Assembly (NCBI RefSeq): GCF_030732865.1
Contig: NZ_JASHKB010000020.1
Coordinates: 1-64,000 of the forward strand
DNA: 64,000 nucleotides
Direction of reading: 5' to 3'
Source: Roseitalea sp. MMSF_3546
Lineage (GTDB): Bacteria; Pseudomonadota; Alphaproteobacteria; Rhizobiales; Rhizobiaceae
Below the pieces are notes generated by a model. That model saw only the letters and a list, made by a program, of their open reading frames with translations, had not been told where the DNA came from and did no database searches. Positions 46,670-55,204 of this stretch are shown here, one piece after another. A program made the translations under genes and the position numbers. The stretch's first letter is position 1. Each line of letters opens with the position of its first letter.

Positions 46670-47131
46670 GTGGTCCTGAAGAACCGCCAGGCCTGGGAAA
46701 GCCGCATTCCGCTTGCGCTCGCGCTTTCGGGCTTCGTGCCGTTCGCGGTGCTCACCGGCGCGCAGTTCGTTCCGGGCGCGACCTTCGCCCAGACGACCGG
46801 CCTGGTCGCGCTCAAGGTGTATGCGGCGATCATCCTGTCGTTCCTGGGCGGCATTCGCTGGGGCATTGCCGTCAACCACGCCGAGCGGGACACGGCGGTG
46901 CCGGCGCTGTTCGTGTCGGTCATGCCCTCGCTTTGGGGTTGGGCCGCGTTCTTTGCGCCGTCCGGCTGGGGTTTCGTCATGTTCGCGGCAGGATTCGCCG
47001 CAATGGGCTGGTGGGACCGCGCGCTGGTCGCCAAGGGCGGGGCGCCGCGCTGGTTCGGCCTGCTGCGCACCGTGCTGACCTGGCTCGTGACGCCGACCAT
47101 GCTGGCGGCGGCGCTTTCGCAAATCGTGTGA
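46670..47131 (+). CDS. DUF3429 family membrane protein
   Basis: 153-residue protein with four to five hydrophobic helices. The family motif KVYAAIILSFLGGIRWG is present. The start is GTG 46670, with AGGAGGGACTGAC directly before it and only one base after the previous stop, so it is co-translated with the TIGR02186 gene. DUF3429 is related to mitochondrial TMEM69; no function is established. It is the last gene of the three-gene operon and converges on pdeM with 7 bases between the stops. Confidence 0.84.
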   Translation: MVLKNRQAWESRIPLALALSGFVPFAVLTGAQFVPGATFAQTTGLVALKVYAAIILSFLGGIRWGIAVNHAERDTAVPALFVSVMPSLWGWAAFFAPSGWGFVMFAAGFAAMGWWDRALVAKGGAPRWFGLLRTVLTWLVTPTMLAAALSQIV

Positions 47132-47138
47132 AGGCGCC

Positions 47139-47828
47139 TTATCCGATCAGATCCCGGGCCGCGATGGGAAAGATCCGGTCGACCCCCTGCATGTAGGCCA
47201 GCAGCGCCGCCGGCCTGAACAGGCCGGAAAAGGCGCGGTCGCGCACGTTCAGCCCGCCCGCATAGGCGCCGAAGGCGGGCATGACGAGCCGCGTGCCATC
47301 GCAGGCGAAACACGACCGGCGCACCGACTTGCCGCGCCCGCGCGCGATCGCGGCGGGGTGGTAGTGGCCAGAGACCTCCGCTCCGTCATGGCCGGGCTCG
47401 GCGATATGGCGGAAGGTCAGCGCGCCGAGCGTCAGGCTGCTGGCGGCCTCGCCGGGCACGTTGCGCGGCGGCGAGGGATCGTGATTGCCGGTGACCCAGA
47501 CCATGGTTCGCCCGGCGGCGAGCGCCTCGATCGCCCGCACTGCCGACGCCTCGAGGCTGTCGCTCGCCTGGTCGTCGTGGAAGCCGTCGCCCAGGCTGAC
47601 GATCACCTTGGGATCGTATTTGGCGACGAGGGCGGCCAGCCGCGCCAGCGTGGCGGTCGTGTCGTAGGGTGGCAGGAACATGCGCCGGCGCGCGAACGAT
47701 GCACCCTTTTCAAGGTGCAGATCGGCGACGACCAGCATGCGCGGCGCAACGAAATAGGCGATGCCGGCCGGGTCGAGCAGGGCGCGCTCGCCGCCCAGAT
47801 CGAGCGCAAATGCCTGCGCCGTCTGCAT
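47139..47828 (-). CDS. pdeM: Ligase-associated DNA damage response metallophosphoesterase PdeM
   Basis: Metal-dependent phosphoesterase of the bacterial ligase-associated repair set. The 229-residue protein has the calcineurin-like motif series VVADLHLEKG, SLGDGFHDD, VTGNHDPSP and SGHYHP, which supply the two-metal site. The family segment FLPPYDTTATLARL is present. ATG 47828 (14 bases after the helicase stop) gives the family N-terminus; ATG 47858, overlapping the helicase gene, is also possible. It is transcribed with the helicase gene. Cellular substrate not established. Confidence 0.88.
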   Translation of the reverse strand: MQTAQAFALDLGGERALLDPAGIAYFVAPRMLVVADLHLEKGASFARRRMFLPPYDTTATLARLAALVAKYDPKVIVSLGDGFHDDQASDSLEASAVRAIEALAAGRTMVWVTGNHDPSPPRNVPGEAASSLTLGALTFRHIAEPGHDGAEVSGHYHPAAIARGRGKSVRRSCFACDGTRLVMPAFGAYAGGLNVRDRAFSGLFRPAALLAYMQGVDRIFPIAARDLIG

Positions 47829-47841
47829 TGTGTGGCCAACG

Positions 47842-50412
47842 TCAATCGCCGGCTGCATCGGTTCCGCCCACCATGTCCTCTCCCATCGCCTCGCGCACGA
47901 GATCCTCGGTCGCCGCCGCCTTTTCGGCGAGCAGCGCGTCGTCCGTCTCAGCCGAGATCACCGGCTCCTTGCCGATTTCCAGCATCACCGGCACGGCCAG
48001 CGGCGAGATGCGATCGAGCCTCTTATGCACGATTCGCCCCTCGATGCGAGAGAGCAGGTCATTGACCCGGCCGACATCGAGATAGCCCGCGCGCGCATCG
48101 TTGCGGGTCGCCTGCAGCAGGATGTGGTCGGGCTCGTGGCTGCGCAGCACGTCGTAGACGAGGTCGGTGGAGACGGTCACCTGCCGGCCCGACTTCTCCT
48201 TGCCCGGATGGCGCTTGTCGATGAGCCCGGCGATCAGCGCGCAATGGCGGAAGGTGCGCTTGAACACGAAGCTTTCGTCGAGCCAGGCCTCCAGATCGTC
48301 GCCCAGCATGTCCTGCGCGAACAGCTCGGTCAGCGACAGGCTCCTGTCGGCGATCATCGCGCCCATGTCGCGCAGGCCCCAGATCGAGATCGCATAGTCG
48401 GAGGCGACAAAGCCGAGCGGCCGCGCCCGCGCGCGCTCCAGACGGCGCGTGAGCAGCATGCACAGCGTCTGGTGCGCCAGCCGCCCCTCGAACGGATAGG
48501 CGACCATGTAGAACCGGTCGCCGCGCGGAAAGGTCTCGACCAGCATGTCGTCGGCGCCGGGCACAACGGATTTCAGCTTCTGGTAGCCGAGCCATTCGGA
48601 GACCTGCTCGGGCAGCCGGTGCCACCGGGCGGGGTCGGCGAGCATGGCGCGCACCTGCGCCGAAAGATAGGTCGTCGTGGGAAACTTGCCGCCCATATAG
48701 GCTGGCACCCTGGCATCGCGCGTGTCGGCGTTGGAGACGTAGCATTCGTTCTCGCGGATGCCCTCGAAGCGCAGCACCTTGCCGGCGAACAGAAAGGTGT
48801 CGCCCCAGGTCAGCTGTTCGAGGAACACCTCCTCGATCTTGCCGAGCACGCGGCCGCCGCGTGCCTTGCCGCCGGCGCCGGGGCGCGTCAGCCGCACGGC
48901 GAGTTCGGGCGCCTCGATGATCGTACCGGCATTGAGCCGGTATTGCTGGGCGACCGAAGGGTGGGCGATGCGCCAGCGACCGTCCTTGCCGTGCCTGATG
49001 CGTGCATAGCGCTCATAGGAGGCGAGCGCATAGCCGCCATGGGCGACGAAATGCACGCACCGGTCGAAGGTCTCGCGCGGCAGGTCCTGATAGGGCGCGG
49101 CGCTGGTGACTTCGGCGAACAGCGCGTCGGCGTGAAAGGGCGCCGAACATGCCATGCCCAGGATGTGCTGGCACAGGACGTCGAGCGCGCCCCGGCCGAT
49201 GGGCGGTGTGTCCTGGGCGCCCAGATAGTTGGCGTCGAGCGCGGCCTGGCATTCCATCACCTCGAACCGGTTGGCCGGCACCAGGATGGCCTTGGACGGC
49301 TCGTCCATGCGGTGATTGGCGCGGCCGATGCGCTGGGCGAGACGGCTGGCGCCCTTGGGCGAGCCGACATGGACGACCAGATCGACATCGCCCCAGTCGA
49401 TGCCCAGATCGAGCGTCGAGGTGGCGACCACCGCGCGCAGCGCGTTCTGCGCCATCGCCGCCTCCACCCGCCGCCGCTGGCCGACATCGAGGGAGCCATG
49501 GTGCAGCGCGATCGGCAGGCTGTCCTCGTTCAGCGTCCACAGCGCCTGGAAGATCAGTTCGGCCTGCGACCGTGTGTTGACGAAGACCAGCGTCGTCCGG
49601 TGCGCCCTGATCGCCTCATACACCTCGGGCAGTGCATAGCGCGCAGAATGGCCCGACCACGGCACCCGCTCGACCGATTTCAGGATCGTGATCTCGGGCT
49701 TCGCGCCACCCGAGACCGTGATCAGTTCGGCCATGGGCCGCCGGTCCGGCGCCTGCGCCACCAGCCAGCGGCGCAGCTCGTCCGGTTCGGCGACCGTCGC
49801 CGACAGGCCGATGGTCTGCAGCGATGGCCGCAATGCGCGCAACCGCGCCAGCCCCAGCGCCAGCAACTGCCCGCGCTTGGAGGTGACGAGCGAGTGCAAT
49901 TCGTCGAAGATCACGTAGCGCAGATCGGCGAAGAACCGGTCGGCATCCTTGTGCGACAACAGCAGCGCCACCTGCTCGGGCGTCGTCAGCAATATGTCGG
50001 GCGGGTTCAGCTTCTGGCGCTGCCGCCGGGAGGCCGGCGTGTCGCCGGTGCGCGTTTCGATCTTCACCGGCAGATCCATGTCCGAGATCGGCATGCCCAG
50101 ATTGCGCGCGATATCCACCGCCAGCGCCTTGAGCGGCGAGACATAGAGCGTGTGCACGCCGGGCCAGATCGTGCCGGGCCTGGGCTTGCCGCGGCGGGCG
50201 AGATCGACCAGCGCCGGCAGGAACCCGGCCAGCGTCTTGCCCGCCCCGGTCGGCGCGATCAGCAGCGTCGAAAGGCCCGCCTCGGCCTTGGCCAGCAGTT
50301 CGAGCTGGTGCGCGCGCGGCTGCCAGCCCCTTGTGGCGAACCAGCCAAGGAACGGCTCGGGCAGCGAGACCATGTCCGCCTGGGCGGTGTTGGGGGGTGT
50401 GACGGAGCGCAT
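47842..50412 (-). CDS. Ligase-associated DNA damage response DEXH box helicase (Lhr-like)
   Basis: Superfamily 2 helicase with the Lhr core. The 856-residue protein has Walker A APTGAGKT, the DEXH box FDELHSL, motif III GLSATVAE, motif IV-VI elements (TLVFVNTRSQAELIF, ATSTLDLGIDWGDVDLVVH, QRIGRANHR), and a long C-terminal winged-helix/beta region typical of Lhr proteins. Start at ATG 50412; an in-frame ATG at 50490 would overlap the divergent exonuclease gene. Together with the MBL-fold exonuclease, PdeM and the ATP-dependent ligase it forms a conserved repair neighbourhood. Confidence 0.9.
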   Translation of the reverse strand: MRSVTPPNTAQADMVSLPEPFLGWFATRGWQPRAHQLELLAKAEAGLSTLLIAPTGAGKTLAGFLPALVDLARRGKPRPGTIWPGVHTLYVSPLKALAVDIARNLGMPISDMDLPVKIETRTGDTPASRRQRQKLNPPDILLTTPEQVALLLSHKDADRFFADLRYVIFDELHSLVTSKRGQLLALGLARLRALRPSLQTIGLSATVAEPDELRRWLVAQAPDRRPMAELITVSGGAKPEITILKSVERVPWSGHSARYALPEVYEAIRAHRTTLVFVNTRSQAELIFQALWTLNEDSLPIALHHGSLDVGQRRRVEAAMAQNALRAVVATSTLDLGIDWGDVDLVVHVGSPKGASRLAQRIGRANHRMDEPSKAILVPANRFEVMECQAALDANYLGAQDTPPIGRGALDVLCQHILGMACSAPFHADALFAEVTSAAPYQDLPRETFDRCVHFVAHGGYALASYERYARIRHGKDGRWRIAHPSVAQQYRLNAGTIIEAPELAVRLTRPGAGGKARGGRVLGKIEEVFLEQLTWGDTFLFAGKVLRFEGIRENECYVSNADTRDARVPAYMGGKFPTTTYLSAQVRAMLADPARWHRLPEQVSEWLGYQKLKSVVPGADDMLVETFPRGDRFYMVAYPFEGRLAHQTLCMLLTRRLERARARPLGFVASDYAISIWGLRDMGAMIADRSLSLTELFAQDMLGDDLEAWLDESFVFKRTFRHCALIAGLIDKRHPGKEKSGRQVTVSTDLVYDVLRSHEPDHILLQATRNDARAGYLDVGRVNDLLSRIEGRIVHKRLDRISPLAVPVMLEIGKEPVISAETDDALLAEKAAATEDLVREAMGEDMVGGTDAAGD

Positions 50413-50488
50413 CGGCGCCGACCATAGCGTTCGCCAAAAGTTCCGCAATCGGCTTGCGTGAAAAAGGCCGGCATCTATCTTCGGGCCC

Positions 50489-51499
50489 ATGAAACCCGAA
50501 GCGCTTCTGCATCCGACCGCAAAGGGGCTCTACTGCCCGCCCGGCGATTTCTACATCGATCCGGTCAGGCCGGTCGACCGGGCGCTGATCACGCACGGCC
50601 ATGCCGACCATGCGCGCGCCGGCCACGGCCATGTGATGGCGACGCGCGAGACGCTCGACATCATGGGTATCCGCTATGGCGAAAATTTCGCCGGCGCCAC
50701 GCAGGAAGCCGCCTATGGCGAGGTGGTCACGATCAATGGCGTGACCGTTTCCTGGCACCCGGCCGGCCACGTGCTCGGCTCGGCGCAGATCGCCGTCGAG
50801 AAGGGTGGCACGCGCATCGTCGCCTCGGGCGACTACAAGCGGCGGCCCGATCCGACCTGCACGGGGTTCGACCTCGTGCCGTGCGATGTCTTCATCACCG
50901 AGGCGACGTTCGGCCTGCCGGTCTTCACCCATCCCGACGATGCCGGCGAAATCGCCCGTCTGATGGAAAGCCTTGCCCGGTTTCCCGAGCGCGCCCATCT
51001 GGTCGGCGCCTATGCGCTCGGCAAGGCGCAGCGGGTCATCGCGCTGATCCGCCAGGCCGGTTACGCCGAGACCATCTTCATCCACGGCGCGATGGAAAAG
51101 CTCTGCGCCTACTACCGGGACCGCGGCATCGATCTGGGTCCGCTGGCGCCGGCGACGATCGAAAAGGGCGCAAAGGACCAGTTTGCCGGCAAAGTGATCG
51201 TCGGCCCGCCTTCTGCCTTTGCCGACCGCTGGGCACGGCGCTTTCCCGATCCGGTCGCCTGTTTCGCCTCGGGCTGGATGCGCGTGCGCCAGCGCGCCAG
51301 GCAAAGGGGCGTCGAACTGCCGCTGATCATCTCGGACCATTCGGACTGGGACGAGCTGACCGAGACCATCCGCGACACCGGCGCGTCCGAGGTCTGGGTC
51401 ACGCACGGCCGCGAGGAGGCGCTGGTGCGCTGGTGCGAACTGCACCAGATCCGGGCCCGGCCGCTAAATCTGGTCGGTTATGAGGACGAGGCGGAGTGA
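50489..51499 (+). CDS. Ligase-associated DNA exonuclease (metallo-beta-lactamase fold)
   Basis: MBL-fold nuclease related to Artemis/SNM1. The 336-residue protein has the metal motif THGHADHARAGH, PAGHVLGS, ASGDYKRRPDPT, a beta-CASP region (VGAYALGKAQR) and SDHSDWDEL. It is the family partner of the Lhr-like helicase (divergent, 76 bases apart) and of the ATP-dependent ligase downstream, with a cross-shaped repeat between. Cellular role is inferred from the conserved neighbourhood (repair of DNA ends). Confidence 0.9.
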   Translation: MKPEALLHPTAKGLYCPPGDFYIDPVRPVDRALITHGHADHARAGHGHVMATRETLDIMGIRYGENFAGATQEAAYGEVVTINGVTVSWHPAGHVLGSAQIAVEKGGTRIVASGDYKRRPDPTCTGFDLVPCDVFITEATFGLPVFTHPDDAGEIARLMESLARFPERAHLVGAYALGKAQRVIALIRQAGYAETIFIHGAMEKLCAYYRDRGIDLGPLAPATIEKGAKDQFAGKVIVGPPSAFADRWARRFPDPVACFASGWMRVRQRARQRGVELPLIISDHSDWDELTETIRDTGASEVWVTHGREEALVRWCELHQIRARPLNLVGYEDEAE

Positions 51500-51516
51500 T
51501 GGTTTGCGCGGCGGCA

Positions 51517-51644
51517 ACACCCCCCTCTGTCCCTGACGGGACATCTCCCCCACAAGGGGGGAGAGTGGGAGCCGGGGTCCGCAACACCCGCCTGCTCTCC
51601 CCCCTTGTGGGGGAGATGTCGGCTATGCCGACAGAGGGGGGTGT
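51517..51644. repeat. Large imperfect palindrome with two side hairpins, before the DNA ligase gene
   Basis: Arms at 51517-51565 and 51595-51644 are reverse complements except for a short middle part. Outer stem: ACACCCCCCTCTG with CAGAGGGGGGTGT. Inner stem: ACATCTCCCCCACAAGG... with its complement. Between them each arm has its own hairpin: TGTCCC-TGAC-GGGACA (51529-51544) and TGTCGGC-TAT-GCCGACA (about 51618-51634), with unlike sequences but full pairing. The shape is a cross or cloverleaf. It fills the whole space between the exonuclease and ligase genes. Confidence 0.85.
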
Positions 51645-51671
51645 CGTCGTGTCGGCACGATGGCTGGCGGC

Positions 51672-53405
51672 ATGAAACCCTTCGCCGAACTGCTCGACCG
51701 GTTGGTCCTCACCCCGTCGCGCAACGCCAAGCTGCGTCTGCTGGTCGACTATGTCGCCGCGACGCCCGATCCCGACCGCGGCTATGCCATCGCCGCGATC
51801 ACCCGCGATCTCGACATTCCCTCGGTCAAGCCGGCGATGATCCGCGCACTGGTCGCCGAGCGCGTCGATCCGGTGCTGTTCGGCTATTCGTATGATTTCG
51901 TCGGCGATCTGGCGGAGACGGTGAGCCTGATCTGGCCGGGCGAGCGAGAGCCCCCGTCACCCTCCCCCTTGAGGGGAGGGTCGACGCGCAGCGTCGGGGT
52001 GGGGGTGAGCGATGGTGAAGAACCCCCACCCGGTTCGGCTCGCTTACGCGATCCTCACCGACCTCCCCTCAAGGGGGAGGTGAAGGATGCGGACCTCTCC
52101 CTCGCCACCATCGTCGAAACCCTGCAGAAGACCTCCCGTTCAGACGCACCGAAGCTGGTCGCGGCGATGCTCGATGCGCTCGATCCGCCCGGCCGCTACG
52201 CGCTTTTGAAGCTGATCACCGGCGGCATGCGCGTCGGCGTGTCCTCGCGCCTGGTCAAGCAGGCGCTGGCCGATTACGGGCAAAAGGACGTCACCGAGAT
52301 CGAGGAACTCTGGCACGGGCTTCAGATCCCCTATGCCGACCTGTTCGCCTGGCTCGACGGCACCGGTCCCAAGCCCGAAAGCGCGGCGGCCGCGCCGTTC
52401 CGGCCGGTCATGCTGGCCAATCCGACCGATCTCGATGAACTGGCCCGCTACGATCCGGCCGATTATCTCGCCGAATGGAAATGGGACGGCATCCGCGTGC
52501 AGGCGACCGCCGAGCGCGGCGTCGCGCGGATTTATTCGCGCACGGGCGATGACATCTCGCACGCCTTTCCGGACCTTCTTGCCGCGATGGATTTCGACGG
52601 CGCGATCGACGGCGAACTGCTGGTCGGCCATTACGAGGACGGCGCGATCCGCGTCGGCGCCTTCGGCGACCTGCAGCAAAGGCTGAACCGCAAGACGGTC
52701 TCAGCCAAGCAGCAGGCGAAGTTCCCCGCCCTCGTGCGCGCTTACGATCTTTTGCAGGAGGGCGAAGACGACCTCCGCCCACTGCCCTTCGAAGCCCGCC
52801 GCGCCCGGCTCGAGGCGTTCGTCGCCGACCTGCCGGCCGACCGGTTCGACCTGTCGGCGCTGGTGCCGTTCTCCACCTGGGACGAGATCGGCCGGATGCG
52901 CAACGCCGCGCCCGAACCGGTGATCGAGGGGCTGATGCTCAAGCGGCGCGACAGCGCCTATGTGCCCGGCCGGCCCAAGGGGCCCTGGTTCAAGTACAAG
53001 CGCGACCCGTTCCTGATCGACGCGGTGCTGATGTACGCCCAGCGCGGGCACGGCAAGCGATCGTCCTTCTATTCGGACTACACCTTCGGCGTCTGGACCG
53101 GCGCGGCGGACGATCCGGCCCTGGTGCCGGTCGGCAAGGCCTATTTCGGCTTCACCGACGCCGAGCTCAGACAGATCGACAAATATGTGCGCGACAATAC
53201 GATCGAGCGGTTCGGCCCGGTGCGCTCGGTGCGCGCCGAGCCCGACCATGGCCTGGTGCTGGAGGTTGCCTTCGAGGGGCTGAACCGGTCGGCGCGGCAC
53301 AAATCGGGCGTCGCCATGCGCTTTCCGCGCATTGCGCGGCTCAGATGGGACAAGCCGCCGCACGAGGCCGACCGGCTCGAAACGCTCGAGGCGATGCTCG
53401 ATTGA
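51672..53405 (+). CDS. ATP-dependent DNA ligase, ligase-associated repair type, with an in-frame repeat insertion
   Basis: Seals nicks using ATP. The 577-residue protein has an N-terminal DNA-binding domain (1-220), the nucleotidyltransferase motif EWKWDGIR with catalytic Lys270, motif III IDGELLVG, motif IV EGLMLKRRDSAY and motif V GPWFKYKRDP, and a C-terminal OB fold. Residues about 96-138 (PPSPSPLRGGSTRSVG... to LKGEV) do not look like ligase and are encoded by a palindromic repeat at 51957-52083; the frame stays open through it. The start ATG 51672 is likely; ATG 51660 is possible. Confidence 0.9.
   Translation: MKPFAELLDRLVLTPSRNAKLRLLVDYVAATPDPDRGYAIAAITRDLDIPSVKPAMIRALVAERVDPVLFGYSYDFVGDLAETVSLIWPGEREPPSPSPLRGGSTRSVGVGVSDGEEPPPGSARLRDPHRPPLKGEVKDADLSLATIVETLQKTSRSDAPKLVAAMLDALDPPGRYALLKLITGGMRVGVSSRLVKQALADYGQKDVTEIEELWHGLQIPYADLFAWLDGTGPKPESAAAAPFRPVMLANPTDLDELARYDPADYLAEWKWDGIRVQATAERGVARIYSRTGDDISHAFPDLLAAMDFDGAIDGELLVGHYEDGAIRVGAFGDLQQRLNRKTVSAKQQAKFPALVRAYDLLQEGEDDLRPLPFEARRARLEAFVADLPADRFDLSALVPFSTWDEIGRMRNAAPEPVIEGLMLKRRDSAYVPGRPKGPWFKYKRDPFLIDAVLMYAQRGHGKRSSFYSDYTFGVWTGAADDPALVPVGKAYFGFTDAELRQIDKYVRDNTIERFGPVRSVRAEPDHGLVLEVAFEGLNRSARHKSGVAMRFPRIARLRWDKPPHEADRLETLEAMLD
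51957..52083. repeat. Palindromic repeat inserted in frame in the DNA ligase gene
   Basis: The outer parts TCACCCTCCCCCTTGAGGGG... (51957-51983) and CGACCTCCCCTCAAGGGGG... (52059-52083) are reverse complements with two single-base differences. An inner dyad GGTGGGGGT / ACCCCCACC lies between. Local dyads CCTCCCC-CTTGA-GGGGAGG and ACCTCCCC-TCAA-GGGGGAGGT are also present. The element resembles the C-run/G-run repeats before this gene and near 37840. It encodes about 42 residues rich in Pro, Gly, Ser and Arg. Confidence 0.85.
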
Positions 53406-53469
53406 GCTTCTTGTCATCGCCGCATTTTCGGCCTAGCTCGGCGGCGCGAGGACAATGGAGCCGCATGCC

Positions 53470-53733
53470 ATGAACACCAATCGCCTGCTCGGCGACAGCC
53501 TTGGCCGCACCATCATCAAGCTGCTGGTGATATCGCTGCTCGTCGGCATGGTGATGAGCGTGTTCGAGATCGCCCCGCTCGACGTGTTCGTAGCGGTGCG
53601 CGATTTCGTCGTCAATCTGTGGGAAAGCGGCTGGGCAGCGCTCGGCCGGTTCGGCGACTGGTTGATTCTGGGCGCGAGCGTCGTCATTCCGATCTTCATC
53701 GTCATCCGCATTCTGAACTACCGAAGGAGCTGA
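53470..53733 (+). CDS. Small membrane protein, DUF6460-like
   Basis: 87-residue protein with two hydrophobic helices (LLVISLLVGMVMSVF and WLILGASVVIPIFIVIRIL) separated by an amphipathic stretch with WESGWAALGRFGDW. The pattern fits DUF6460 proteins of rhizobia, from memory. ATG 53470 has GGAG 9 bases before it; ATG 53455 is in frame but only 3 bases after its ribosome site. It is followed at one base by a lipoprotein gene, so the two are probably co-transcribed. Confidence 0.65.
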   Translation: MNTNRLLGDSLGRTIIKLLVISLLVGMVMSVFEIAPLDVFVAVRDFVVNLWESGWAALGRFGDWLILGASVVIPIFIVIRILNYRRS

Positions 53734-53734
53734 G

Positions 53735-54199
53735 ATGATCGCACGGCGCGCGCTGGTCCTCGGCGGCGGGGCGACGCTGCTCGCCGGCTGCACCTCGCTG
53801 GATGCACTGTTCGGCTCGCTCGACCTGCCGGCCGACGTCGTCACGCGCAAGGCGCTCGGTCAGATCAACGATCTGCGCAGGAGCCAGGGCCTCGATCCGG
53901 TGCGGCCGGACCGGGCGGCCGAGCGTGCCGCGCTCGATGCGGCGCGCACCATGGCCCGGCGCGGGCGCATGGAGCATGGCGATTTCCTCACCCGCGTGCG
54001 CCGCAACGGCGTCGATGGCGGGGCGGCCGAGAACATCGCGCGCGGCCAGCCCGATGTCGAGACGGTGATGACCGTTTGGATCCGCTCGTCCGGTCACCGC
54101 AGGAACATGCTCGGCGACTTTTCCGGGCTGGGCGTCGCCGTGGCGCGCAATCCGGACACCGACAACCGACCCTACTGGGCGATGGTGCTGACGACCTGA
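53735..54199 (+). CDS. CAP-domain (SCP-like) lipoprotein
   Basis: 154-residue exported protein. The N-terminus MIARRALVLGGGATLLAGC is a lipoprotein signal with LAGC as lipobox, so Cys19 should be lipidated. The CAP (cysteine-rich secretory / allergen V5 / PR-1) fold follows, with INDLRRSQGLDPVRPD, MEHGDFLTRVRRNG, AENIARGQ and MTVWIRSSGHRRNMLGDFSGLGVAVA; the conserved His/Glu cavity residues are present. AAGGAG precedes the ATG. Function in bacteria is not established. It converges on the deacetylase gene. Confidence 0.88.
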   Translation: MIARRALVLGGGATLLAGCTSLDALFGSLDLPADVVTRKALGQINDLRRSQGLDPVRPDRAAERAALDAARTMARRGRMEHGDFLTRVRRNGVDGGAAENIARGQPDVETVMTVWIRSSGHRRNMLGDFSGLGVAVARNPDTDNRPYWAMVLTT

Positions 54200-54203
54200 C
54201 CGG

Positions 54204-55112
54204 TCACCAGGCGAATTCGGCGGCGACGCGATGCAGCGTGGCGTGGCGGCGCGCCAGCGCGTCGATATCGCGGTCATAGCCACCCCCGATGACGCCGCAC
54301 ACCGGCACGCCGCGCGCGCGGAAATGAGCGATCACCATGCGCTCGCGCGCTTCCAGCCCGTGATCGGTCAGCGACAGCCGGCCGAGCCGGTCGTCGCGAT
54401 GCACATCGACGCCGGCATTGTAAAAGACGATGTCCGGCGCCGGTACGCGCCCGCGCAGCTCCTCGAGCGCCAGCGCCAGCGTCTTCAGATAGGCCGCATC
54501 CTCCATGGCGTCTGGCAGGCCGAGGTCGAAGTCGGAGACCTGCTTGCGCACGGGATAGTTCTTCTGGGCATGCAGCGAGGCGGTGAAGACGCGATCGTCG
54601 CCGGCGAAGATCTCCGCGGTGCCGTCGCCCTGATGCACGTCGAGATCGACGACCAGCGCGTTCGCGATCTCTCCGGCCGCCAGCAGCACCAGCGCCGCCA
54701 CGGCGACGTCGTTGAAGGTGCAGAAACCGGCCCCTTGCGCGCGGCGCGCATGGTGGCTGCCGCCGGCCGTGTTGCAGGCAATGCCGCACTCGAGCGCCAG
54801 GCGGGCGGCCATTACCGTGCCGGTCGTCGCGCAACGGGCCCGCAGCGCCGTGCGTTCGTTCACCTCGAAGCCGATTTCGCGGCCGACCTGTTCGGGCACG
54901 GCGGCGGCGAAGACCTGGTCGACATAGGCCGCCTCATGGGCGAGCTTGACCCATGCGGCCGGCGCCGGCCCCGGCACGATGAACGTGCCGGGCGCGGCAA
55001 GCCCTTCCTCGATCAGCACCTCGGCCAGGCGCGCATATTTGCGCATCGGAAAGCGGTGCCCGGCCGGGAAGCGGGCGTCATAGGAAGGGTTGTGCACGAT
55101 GGGCAGCGGCAT
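54204..55112 (-). CDS. Histone deacetylase family protein
   Basis: Zinc-dependent deacetylase of the arginase/deacetylase fold. The 302-residue protein (ATG 55112) has the His pair GGSHHARR, the metal motif VVDLDVHQGDGT, YNAGVDVHRDD and CGVIGGGYD, so the catalytic His and metal Asp/His/Asp set is complete. Bacterial members act on acetylated amines, polyamines or lysines; the substrate here cannot be assigned. An open frame extends to 55166, but family sequence starts with MPLPIVHNPSYDARF. It diverges from the MATE gene. Confidence 0.88.
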   Translation of the reverse strand: MPLPIVHNPSYDARFPAGHRFPMRKYARLAEVLIEEGLAAPGTFIVPGPAPAAWVKLAHEAAYVDQVFAAAVPEQVGREIGFEVNERTALRARCATTGTVMAARLALECGIACNTAGGSHHARRAQGAGFCTFNDVAVAALVLLAAGEIANALVVDLDVHQGDGTAEIFAGDDRVFTASLHAQKNYPVRKQVSDFDLGLPDAMEDAAYLKTLALALEELRGRVPAPDIVFYNAGVDVHRDDRLGRLSLTDHGLEARERMVIAHFRARGVPVCGVIGGGYDRDIDALARRHATLHRVAAEFAW

Positions 55113-55204
55113 CGCCGCAAAAGGTAGGCCCGACCACCGCAAATGCAATCGCGCCCGCCCTGCCATGGCTTGCCGGGGCCGCGCCGATCGGGCAGGGCAG
55201 CGCC

